Source of the DNA: UBA7937 sp034419095
GTDB lineage: Bacteria; Chloroflexota; Anaerolineae; UBA7937
Direction: 5' to 3'
Length of the DNA: 28,808 nucleotides
Assembly: GCA_034419095.1 (NCBI GenBank)
Contig: DAOULQ010000197.1
Coordinates: 1 to 28,808, forward strand
The notes below the pieces were generated by a model. The model was given only the letters and a program-made list of their open reading frames with translations. It did not search any database and was not told the origin of the DNA. Of the stretch, positions 22,938 through 28,808 are shown piece by piece; the stretch's first letter is position 1, and each line of letters opens with the position of its first letter. The position numbers and the translations under genes are program-made.

Positions 22938-23404
22938 GCCCCGGGTAGAGGTGGGGATGCTCTTATCAACTCCCATCCTGAGAGTATGCAGATGGCGGTC
23001 ATGGTGATAGCGGAGACTACGCACCAGCTGCAGATGGCTTTAAGGACGAAGAGTTCGAGGTAGGTCAGGTAAGCGGAGAAGGCTACGCCGAAGAGCGAGA
23101 AGAGGAAAAGGAGCAGGGTGATCTGTCCCCCTCTCTTTCCCTCCCACCGGAGCCCCACCAGATTTAAGATAAGAATAAGAAGGTAGGCTGCTACCCCCAG
23201 GAGGGCTAAGGGCACCCTTAGCATATAGACATAGGGGCTAACGTTAACCTCTTCGCACTCTCCTATAGGACAGAAGATCTCTTGGCTCACTCCCAACTCG
23301 AAGAGAGCCAGATATCCGGAGACTAGAAGGCCCAAAAGCGCCAACCCTAATGATGCTAGCCTGCCCCGGTAATTGCCAGGCCGGGGGCGGAACTCCTTTC
23401 TCAT
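22934..23404 (-). CDS. Vitamin K epoxide reductase (VKOR) family protein
   Basis: Membrane protein that passes electrons from DsbA-like thiol oxidases to quinone, so it regenerates the oxidising disulphide partner. 156 aa with four or five membrane segments. Loop Cys45 and Cys50 (FCPIGECEEVNVSPY) with Ser56, and the active-site pair Cys125-x-x-Cys128 (ICSWC). The ATG at 23404 is chosen for AGGAGGAG upstream; an ATG at 23443 would add 13 residues but has no good site. The gene lies 52 bp downstream of the DsbD-like gene, in a block with the lipoprotein DsbA that it could reoxidise. Confidence 0.92.
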   Translation of the reverse strand: MRKEFRPRPGNYRGRLASLGLALLGLLVSGYLALFELGVSQEIFCPIGECEEVNVSPYVYMLRVPLALLGVAAYLLILILNLVGLRWEGKRGGQITLLLFLFSLFGVAFSAYLTYLELFVLKAICSWCVVSAITMTAICILSGWELIRASPPLPGA

Positions 23405-23436
23405 TTGGATAACTCCTCCTAAAGGTCTTGAGTAGG

Positions 23437-23454
23437 CCTGCATCCTGGTGCAGG
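23437..23454 (-). promoter_or_regulatory. Intercistronic hairpin between dsbD-like and VKOR genes
   Basis: CCTGCA (23437-23442), TCCTGG loop, TGCAGG (23449-23454). It sits 3 bp after the DsbD-like stop on the minus strand. No T-run follows, so it looks like an mRNA hairpin that could tune the level of the VKOR message. Confidence 0.4.
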
Positions 23455-23456
23455 TC

Positions 23457-25043
23457 TTAAATCAAGGCCAGGATCAACCACACTCCCAGGACGGCAAAGA
23501 GGAGAGCGGTGAGGAGTTTAAAGGTAGCAACCTTGGCGCGGAAGAAGAGCGTTAACTCTTTGGAAGTCGTTCCATAGAAGGTTAAGAGGAAGATGATGAC
23601 CAGAGGTAGTATGAACATCAGGTTGTATAGGATAAGATAAGCGATGGCGTGGCCTCGCAGTTCGGGCACGCCGGTGACGAAGATGATGGTGGGGAGGTAG
23701 ACTTGGCCGGTGCAAGCCAACTCTAGGAGGGAGACGAAAAAACCGGTGATGAAGGTGGCTGAGATGAAGCCAGACATATTCTTTCTCTCCCTGATGGTCT
23801 GATGCACTCGCCTCTGCAGGGCTTGAGGCAACTTCAGAGTGGTATCCTCGATTTTCCCTTGGCGGATCTTGTAGAAATCGTAGAGGCTCAGGGCCACTAA
23901 AAGGAAGCAGAGGAGAGCGGCAAGGATATAGATGATGCGCGAGAAAACCTTGAAGACCCCTAGCGATTGGAGGAACCCCAGGACGCCCAACCCCACTAGA
24001 AGATAGGTTAAGAAAACAGCGACGGTGAAGGAGGCGCCGACGAGGAGGATCTCCCTACCCTTACGCCCCATCAAGGCTAGATAGGAGACGAAGAAGATGA
24101 TGGTGGTGAAGGCGCAGGGGTTGACCCCGTCCAGAAGGCCGGCGCCCAAGACGGTCAAGGGAGTGAAAGATCGGAACCGCTCAATTATACTGGTTCCAGC
24201 CCCCTGCTCCTGTATCTCCTTCCAGGGAAACCCGCTTCCTTCTTGCGAATATCTCTCGATTAACTCCTCAAGCCTCTCCGCGTTTATCTCCTCCCCTATG
24301 AGGTAATCATCTCCCACGAAGATGGCGGGCGCGATCAATCGGCATTCAACGGGCACTTCATAGCGTTCGCATAAAGCCTCGTTGAGGCTCATGCGCTCCC
24401 TGATGTCAAAAGTTTCCACCTGAAGGTTAGGGTATTTCTCCTCCAAGTAGGCTAAGTCGTAGGAGACACGGTCGCACTCTATACAGCCCGCCTGAGAGAA
24501 GTAGACCAGAGAGATGGGATAGGGTGGCCCCTCAGGGAGTTCGCAGACCCCTGAGGTCTCATCGCAGGGGGTGGGGGTGGGGCCCGGGGTGGGGGTGCCA
24601 TAGGGAACCGGCTCGTCTGGGATGGGGAAATCGACCCCGCCAGTGGCCAAGTAGCCTTCGATGGCGGTTTCCAGTTGGCCCCTTATCTCATCTGCTCCGA
24701 TTAGGACTCGATCCCCGATGAAGATGGCCGGTATCTGGGAGACCGGGAGTCCATATTCGGTCTCCAAGTGACGCAACACTTCGTAGTTTGCCTCTATCGA
24801 GATCTCGAAGCGCCTGATCTCCAGCCGCTCACCGTACTTTTGACTCAGGGGGGCCAGAACCTCCTCTTCTATAGCCTGGCAATGGGTGCAATCCAGGCCG
24901 TAAAAGAGGAAGAAGCGGATCATGGGTTCTTGAGCCCTTACTGGGGAGACGAGAATTAAGAGGCTCAGCAATAGAAAGGCCAACGACTTCCTCAACAGCC
25001 CTGCTCTATCGATATCGATGAACAATGCCCGAGGAGATTTCAT
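23457..25043 (-). CDS. Two thioredoxin-like domains fused to a DsbD/CcdA membrane domain
   Basis: 528 aa. Signal peptide (LAFLLLSLLILVSPVRAQ), then thioredoxin/glutaredoxin-like domain 1 (about 41-140, Cys52-T-H-Cys55), a Pro/Thr-rich linker with Cys160 and Cys167, domain 2 (about 176-270, Cys187-I-E-Cys190) and a CcdA/DsbD transmembrane region (about 295-528) with the membrane redox pair Cys310 (GVNPCAF) and Cys444 (LELACTGQVYLPT). Such proteins move reducing equivalents from cytoplasmic thioredoxin across the membrane to extracytoplasmic thiols. Two periplasmic-side domains ahead of the membrane part differ from classical DsbD. The start is 3 bp after the DsbA-like stop, so translation is coupled. 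Confidence 0.9.
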   Translation of the reverse strand: MKSPRALFIDIDRAGLLRKSLAFLLLSLLILVSPVRAQEPMIRFFLFYGLDCTHCQAIEEEVLAPLSQKYGERLEIRRFEISIEANYEVLRHLETEYGLPVSQIPAIFIGDRVLIGADEIRGQLETAIEGYLATGGVDFPIPDEPVPYGTPTPGPTPTPCDETSGVCELPEGPPYPISLVYFSQAGCIECDRVSYDLAYLEEKYPNLQVETFDIRERMSLNEALCERYEVPVECRLIAPAIFVGDDYLIGEEINAERLEELIERYSQEGSGFPWKEIQEQGAGTSIIERFRSFTPLTVLGAGLLDGVNPCAFTTIIFFVSYLALMGRKGREILLVGASFTVAVFLTYLLVGLGVLGFLQSLGVFKVFSRIIYILAALLCFLLVALSLYDFYKIRQGKIEDTTLKLPQALQRRVHQTIRERKNMSGFISATFITGFFVSLLELACTGQVYLPTIIFVTGVPELRGHAIAYLILYNLMFILPLVIIFLLTFYGTTSKELTLFFRAKVATFKLLTALLFAVLGVWLILALI

Positions 25044-25046
25044 CGC

Positions 25047-25721
25047 TTACTTGGCTAGTTCCTGCTCTATGATTTTTTGAAACTCCTCAAATGGCTGTGC
25101 CCCGACGACGAGTTGATCATTGATCAGAAAGGAGGGAGTGGCCTGGACTCCGGCTTCCTGTCCGGCCTCGAAGTCCTTAATAAGTTTGTCCCACCATTGC
25201 GGTTCCTCACCCTCTTCGGGGATCAAACAGGAGGTGAATTGTTCGACATCTAGCCCTATATCTTGGACATATCCTTCCAAAAGCGCTATGAAATCCGGGT
25301 TCCCCGACCACTCCTCTTGCTGGGTGAAGAGTGTATCGTGCATCTCCCAGAACCTATCTCCTTCCTGAGCACAGACGGCTGCTCCAGCGGCTACAACGGC
25401 TTGCTGGTGCACCGGGAAGTTCCTGAAGATAAGGCGTACTTTGCCGGTAGCGACGTATTTCTCCTCGATGAGGGGCAGGGTCTCCTTCACAAAACGGGCG
25501 CAGAAGGGGCATTGGTACTCGGAGTATTCGATGATAGTCACCAGGGCATCGGGGGAGCCCTTAACTGGGTCGCCTTCCGGGGTTTGGCTCGGCCAGGTGG
25601 GGGTGGGAGAAATGGTGGGAGGCTCCGGGGTGGCCGGTCCACAGCCGGTCGAGATCCCCATCAAGAGCGATATGATCAGGATGGGGAGCAAAAGGAGTGG
25701 GGGTTTACTTCTAAAAGACAT
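25047..25721 (-). CDS. DsbA-family thiol oxidoreductase lipoprotein
   Basis: 224 aa. N-terminal lipoprotein signal with lipobox STGC (Cys27), a Pro/Thr/Ser-rich tether (residues 29-50) and a Thioredoxin_4/DsbA-like domain with Cys71-P-F-Cys74 (EYQCPFCARF) and the cis-Pro motif GVQATPSF. Two further Cys (in AAVCAQEGD and FTSCLIPE) may form a structural disulphide. It should be a surface-anchored disulphide oxidase or isomerase. The VKOR gene in the same block could reoxidise it and the DsbD-like protein could reduce it. GGAAGG is about nine bases before the ATG; 45 bp follow the CDF gene stop. Confidence 0.92.
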   Translation of the reverse strand: MSFRSKPPLLLLPILIISLLMGISTGCGPATPEPPTISPTPTWPSQTPEGDPVKGSPDALVTIIEYSEYQCPFCARFVKETLPLIEEKYVATGKVRLIFRNFPVHQQAVVAAGAAVCAQEGDRFWEMHDTLFTQQEEWSGNPDFIALLEGYVQDIGLDVEQFTSCLIPEEGEEPQWWDKLIKDFEAGQEAGVQATPSFLINDQLVVGAQPFEEFQKIIEQELAK

Positions 25722-25766
25722 CTTGCTATCCTTCCTTTGAGTGATGAGTTGAAGGTGTGAAGCACC

Positions 25767-26720
25767 TCAGGATTCGCTTTCCCCAACAGGTGAGATGCAG
25801 ATTCCACCGTTGGCTGGACAATGGCAAGAGAAGCGACCCTTCTCCACCATATGGTTACTCTCCAGTTGGATGGTGACATGGTTAATGCCAAACTCCCGAG
25901 CCAAGGTTTGGCAAAGGGTGGCCAAAACCTCCTGTTGTCCTTCCCCATCGAGATCATCGCTGACCACTACGTGGCTGCTCATGGCTTCGAAGTCGGAGGT
26001 TACGCTCCAGACATGGAGGTCGTGGACGGAGGCTACTCCTGGGACCTCGGTCATGCGGCGCCCTAAAGCGGCCAGGTCGATGTGGGCTGGGGCCCCTTCC
26101 ATGAGGATATCGACCACCTCTCGAAGGAGACGCGCGGATCCATAGATTATGAGGAGCCCGATGCCCACGCTCACCAGAGGGTCGGCCAGCCACCAGTCGA
26201 AGGCCAGCATCACCATGCCAGCCACTATGGCTCCCACCGAGCCCAAAGCGTCTCCCAGAAGATGTAGGAACGCCCCCCTGATGTTGAGCCCTCCTCTTGA
26301 ACGAGCCAGTATCCAAGCCCCTACCAGATTGACGATGAGACCCAAGGAGGCGATAGTTAGCATGGGGAGGCTGCGAACCTGGGGAGGCTCCATGAAGCGG
26401 CGGAACGCTTCGTAAAAGATGTAGAGGGAGATGAGGACCAAGGTCACTCCATTGATGAGGGCAGCCAGGATTTCGAACCGATAGTAGCCGTAGCTCTTTT
26501 CCGGAGTGGCTGGGCGGCTGGCGAACCAGACGGCGAAGAGGCTTAACCCCAACGCCCCGGCATCGGTGAGCATATGGCCAGCATCGGAAAGGAGGGCCAG
26601 GCTGTTGGTGAGGAGGCCTCCTACGATCTCGGCCACCATGAAGGCTAAGGTCATGGAGAAGACGATGGTCAGTTCTCGCGATCCCCGACCGCGATGGTGC
26701 TCATGTGTCTTTTCGCTCAT
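25767..26720 (-). CDS. Cation diffusion facilitator (CzcD/ZitB-type) metal exporter
   Basis: 317 aa. Six membrane segments with the paired metal-site motifs His49-x-x-x-Asp53 (LLSDAGHMLTDAG) and His153-x-x-x-Asp157 (FLHLLGDALGS), the H-D/H-D pattern usual for zinc-transporting CDF proteins. A cytoplasmic C-terminal domain (about 205-290) contains SVHDLHVWSVTSDFEAMSSHVVV and NHVTIQLES. The tail has CHCPANGGIC, three Cys and one His, which may bind metal. The His-rich N-terminus (THEHHRGRG) is also common. No good Shine-Dalgarno precedes the ATG. The leader is about 178 bases and can form several hairpins. The thiol-redox genes follow downstream. Confidence 0.93.
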   Translation of the reverse strand: MSEKTHEHHRGRGSRELTIVFSMTLAFMVAEIVGGLLTNSLALLSDAGHMLTDAGALGLSLFAVWFASRPATPEKSYGYYRFEILAALINGVTLVLISLYIFYEAFRRFMEPPQVRSLPMLTIASLGLIVNLVGAWILARSRGGLNIRGAFLHLLGDALGSVGAIVAGMVMLAFDWWLADPLVSVGIGLLIIYGSARLLREVVDILMEGAPAHIDLAALGRRMTEVPGVASVHDLHVWSVTSDFEAMSSHVVVSDDLDGEGQQEVLATLCQTLAREFGINHVTIQLESNHMVEKGRFSCHCPANGGICISPVGESES

Positions 26721-26738
26721 TTTACTCTCATCTTAGAA

Positions 26739-26899
26739 AGACGGTTATGCAGTGAGTGCCGTCTCAAGACTGAGGGATCTCCGGTGTGAGTTCCCTCTCT
26801 CGGGCTAACCATCTCTCCATTTTGGGGGGCCGTTCATCTCCCCTACTGATATCGAAGGGCGATGTAAACAGATGGCAGCGAGGGGGCCAAAGCCCCCTC
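26739..26899 (-). promoter_or_regulatory. Structured 5' leader of the CDF gene
   Basis: Four hairpins can be drawn in the transcribed leader: 26880-26899 (8-bp perfect stem GAGGGGGC/GCCCCCTC), 26835-26864 (10 bp with one mismatch), 26772-26797 (GAGGGA/TCCCTC) and 26739-26764 (AGACGG/CCGTCT, followed by TTT). The last is close to the start codon and could affect translation or act as a weak terminator. A metal-responsive element is possible, but I could not match it to the NiCo or yybP-ykoY riboswitch consensus. Confidence 0.4.
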
Positions 26900-26904
26900 T
26901 CATA

Positions 26905-26933
26905 AATATACCTTGCTCTCCCTAGTGTGTCAA
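26905..26933 (-). promoter_or_regulatory. Sigma70-type promoter of the CDF operon
   Basis: On the minus strand TTGACA (26933-26928), a 17-base spacer and TATATT (26910-26905). Near-consensus. Transcription would start near 26898, at the first leader hairpin. Confidence 0.7.
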
Positions 26934-26962
26934 GGATAGTATGGTGAGGGGCTTAGCTCTCC

Positions 26963-27487
26963 CTAAGAGGCTCTCTCCTGAATTGCGGCAACGCTAGATT
27001 TCCGAACGGCGGCGATAATCCCTTCCTTGAGGGAGAGCCAAGGGCTGGTCGGGCAGACGGCCGATGGTTCCGTGACGGCGATGAAATCCTCGGTAACGGC
27101 ATCCAGGGCTTGGAGTAGGGTAGCCTCTTGGATGGCGTGCATCTGTCCACGGATGACAAAGGGGCCTACATAGGCCGTCACCGGGCGGGCTACCTTGTGA
27201 ACGGTGATGAATTCCTCACTGATGACCTTCGTCTCCTCGAAAAGCCAGGCCATGATTATCCCCTCCTTGTTTATAATCAGGGATGGTACAACCATGGGAC
27301 GGACGCCCGGGTCGGTGGCTAGAAGGCGGATCGAGGCCTCTGTAAGGGAGAGAATGAGCCGAAACCGGTCGTTGAGGATGTCCAAGAAGCGTCGAGGCGG
27401 CCGCGTCACTAGCGTTCCTTTCATCTCATAGGAATCTGAGTAAAGGGCTACCTCATACCTTGCTTCGCTCAAGAGTTCCTGGTTCAT
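26963..27487 (-). CDS. Conserved-looking protein of unknown function
   Basis: 174 aa with AGGAG six bases before the ATG. Not recognised with confidence. Residues about 8-60 (ARYEVALYSDSYEMKGTLV, RRFLDILNDRFRLILSLTEASI) look like a small beta-barrel repeat of the kind found in DUF6812-type proteins, and a second similar unit may span about 88-150 (TAYVGPFVIRGQMHAI followed by LLQALDAVTEDFIAVTEPSAV). So it may be a tandem of two related small domains. No signal peptide, Cys pair or catalytic motif is evident. It has its own promoter (27522-27550). Confidence 0.75.
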   Translation of the reverse strand: MNQELLSEARYEVALYSDSYEMKGTLVTRPPRRFLDILNDRFRLILSLTEASIRLLATDPGVRPMVVPSLIINKEGIIMAWLFEETKVISEEFITVHKVARPVTAYVGPFVIRGQMHAIQEATLLQALDAVTEDFIAVTEPSAVCPTSPWLSLKEGIIAAVRKSSVAAIQERAS

Positions 27488-28142
27488 AGGCTTCTCCTAG
27501 GCTGAGGGGTTCATCTCCTTTATTTTATCATCCCCTTATCAACAAGGCAAAGCGATGAGAAGGAGCGTTTTCCCTTAGCCGATAGGGGGAGGGAAGCAAG
27601 AAGAGAGTCCGGGCCGAAGAGCCTGCGGGAGGTAACAATCTATCGCCGCTTCTGCCCAAACTCTCCTTTCCGATTCTACTGTAAAGGCGAACGTTTGACG
27701 AGCCTTACTTTGGTACCAATTCCCTTGTCTTGGCCAGGCTGGCTACTCGTCCGGGTGAATGTGGGCTCGGAACCCGAGTTTTGGGAGAAGGAAGGGCTGT
27801 TGGAGGAGGCGTGTCGTGTGGGCGTCTGCGAGGGGTGGGGATATTGTTTAGGTAATTCTATGCGCAGGGACAGAACTAACCTTAAGGGGTAATGGCCCGT
27901 CCTATCCCCATCGTCTCCAACTCACCTGGTACCGAGGTCCGTAGAACTTTCTCCTATCTTTCGTTTGCCTGGTGCTGCTCCAGAGGAGAGAGGGCGTTAT
28001 CTACACCTATTCAGAGCCGAAAAGGAGAGAGCATCTTGGTAACATCATCATTTGTACGTAAAGTATCCCTGTGGGATGGAAAAGGAACCATCTTCATTCG
28101 GCAACATTTTCATTTGACTTGACACGTAGAGGGGAGGAAATT
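27488..28142. other. 655-bp stretch without a convincing gene
   Basis: Short open frames on the plus strand (27695-27892 and 27892-28122) lack family-like sequence and good start sites, and I reject them. The stretch holds the promoter of the preceding gene, an inverted repeat TTCCCT/AGGGAA (27570-27595) and a small stem CTCGG-AAC-CCGAG followed by TTTT on the plus strand (27766-27782). No tRNA cloverleaf or known riboswitch motif was recognised. It may be a decayed gene or an unrecognised RNA. Confidence 0.5.
27522..27550 (-). promoter_or_regulatory. Promoter of the 174-aa protein gene
   Basis: On the minus strand TTGCCT (27550-27545), a 17-base spacer and TAAAAT (27527-27522) preceded by TG, an extended -10. 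It leaves a short leader of about 25-30 bases with an AGGAG site. Confidence 0.55.
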
Positions 28143-28808
28143 TTAAGGTTCAAGGGGAGGCAACTTCTCCAGGCCACATCTCCGCGCCGCCGAGGTGACG
28201 ATCTCGGTCAACTCCTTCTCCACCTCTGGCGAAATCTCTTTAGGTTGATAGGCGGCGATGATCTCCTCGGCTCGTTCTTGTGCCCGCTCTACTATGCTCT
28301 TTCCGGCCTCGCTCTCCCAGGCCTGTCGAGTGCGGCGATCGATGACTGAGGAGGGGATGAACTGCTCCCGGCGAAACCATTCTCGGGTATGCTTGGTGCT
28401 CAAAAAACTGCCCTGATGGCCTACTTCTCGCATCAGCTTCAGAGGGATCATCTCTTCTCCGGTGGCGATGCCCTCTATTAGGCGGCGGGCCATCCCGATG
28501 ATCTCGTTATCGATGACCAGTTTCTCTTCGCTCTGGCAACTCTCGAACTCCAGCATCCCCGCTCCGGAGATCATGTTCACTCTGGCCAGGGCGCCCAGGA
28601 ACGCCCCCAAGGCAGATTCCAGCCCTGCTTGTCCATCCAAGAGTTTGGCGTCGCTCATCCCCAGGTAAGCATGGGTGGGGAGGCTCAGGTACTTTCCGAT
28701 CTCTGTGTAGGCGCAATCGATCATGATAGTCTCGATGGCGGCCATGGGGGTGGTGCCCTGACGCATGTCGAAGATGGCGGGCGAGCCGCCGTAGACGATA
28801 GGAGCCCC
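28143..28808 (-). CDS. MttB-family (trimethylamine/glycine betaine-type) methyltransferase, C-terminal part
   Basis: The frame enters from the window edge at 28808 and ends at TAA (28145-28143), giving 221 residues of the C-terminal portion. It begins GAPIVYGGSPAIFDMRQGTTP and continues with DAKLLDGQAGLESALGAFLGALARVNMISGAGML and the VIDNEIIGMARRLIEG segment, all typical of MttB-like methyltransferases that pass methyl groups to corrinoid proteins. No in-frame TAG occurs, and the region where MttB has pyrrolysine reads YLGMSDAK, so this is a non-pyrrolysine member, like glycine betaine methyltransferase MtgB. Substrate unknown. Confidence 0.88.
   Translation of the reverse strand, partial: GAPIVYGGSPAIFDMRQGTTPMAAIETIMIDCAYTEIGKYLSLPTHAYLGMSDAKLLDGQAGLESALGAFLGALARVNMISGAGMLEFESCQSEEKLVIDNEIIGMARRLIEGIATGEEMIPLKLMREVGHQGSFLSTKHTREWFRREQFIPSSVIDRRTRQAWESEAGKSIVERAQERAEEIIAAYQPKEISPEVEKELTEIVTSAARRCGLEKLPPLEP

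Noticed and set aside
26721..26933. Assignment of a NiCo or yybP-ykoY riboswitch to the CDF leader
   Set aside because: The leader is structured, but the conserved loop sequences of these classes could not be matched by eye.
27695..28122. Two short plus-strand open frames in the 655-bp gap
   Set aside because: No ribosome sites or recognisable sequence, and composition is not protein-like.
1..28808. CRISPR arrays, tRNA genes, transposases, cobalamin riboswitch
   Set aside because: No spaced direct-repeat array, cloverleaf, transposase-like protein or B12-box sequence was recognised.
28143..28808. Pyrrolysine-containing MttB
   Set aside because: No in-frame amber codon is present in the visible part of the gene.

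Overview
The window looks like part of a bacterial chromosome of roughly 55-60% GC by eye. Sigma70-type promoters (TTGACA/TATAAT-like), Shine-Dalgarno sites of the GGAGG type, VKOR, a lipoprotein DsbA and BirA all point to Bacteria. The mix of gene families (paired acyl-CoA mutases, MttB-like protein, Trx-DsbD fusion, many AGG/ATA codons) would suit an anaerobic or thermophilic member of Chloroflexota or a similar lineage. That placement is an inference and is weak.

Positions 1-5569 (+ strand) hold a cobalamin-dependent acyl-CoA mutase cluster: a 5'-truncated methylmalonyl-CoA mutase large subunit, methylmalonyl-CoA epimerase with an unusual repeat tail, ATP:cob(I)alamin adenosyltransferase, and a second mutase whose substrate-pocket residues match isobutyryl-CoA mutase. 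An HD-domain protein and a nucleoside-deoxyribosyltransferase-like protein follow. A lone hypothetical (5704-6177) separates this from the minus-strand block.

Positions 6218-15235 (- strand, transcribed from 15.2 kb down) hold thiolase, acyl-CoA dehydrogenase, an inserted restriction-modification gene, carboxyltransferase (PccB type), biotin carboxylase, biotin carrier protein, a cupin and an RNase H-like protein. With the first cluster these encode a route from short acyl-CoAs through propionyl-CoA and methylmalonyl-CoA to succinyl-CoA, with an isobutyryl/butyryl-CoA branch. BirA (17861-18634) could biotinylate Lys129 of the carrier protein.

The most striking gene is at 10818-12704: a single chain that joins a complete EcoRV-like restriction endonuclease to a DNA adenine methyltransferase, lying 10 bp upstream of pccB. 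Between pccB and the biotin carboxylase is a 272-bp gap with a decayed 64-bp copy of the biotin carboxylase start, two related palindromes with opposite cores, and a GC-rich inverted repeat.

Positions 15421-17687 (+) form an ArsR-ABC-2 transporter operon ending in a 49-aa Cys/His-rich protein. Then come a transketolase-like C-terminal remnant (-), birA (+, apparently leaderless), a penicillin acylase-family hydrolase (-), and a divergent AIR synthase/HypE-like gene (+, apparently leaderless) overlapping a TPR gene.

Positions 22934-26720 (-) form an envelope redox and metal block: CDF metal exporter with a long structured leader, lipoprotein DsbA, a two-thioredoxin-domain DsbD/CcdA fusion, and VKOR. 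The window ends with an unrecognised 174-aa protein, a 655-bp stretch without a convincing gene, and the C-terminal part of an MttB-family methyltransferase. No tRNA, rRNA, CRISPR array or transposase was seen.
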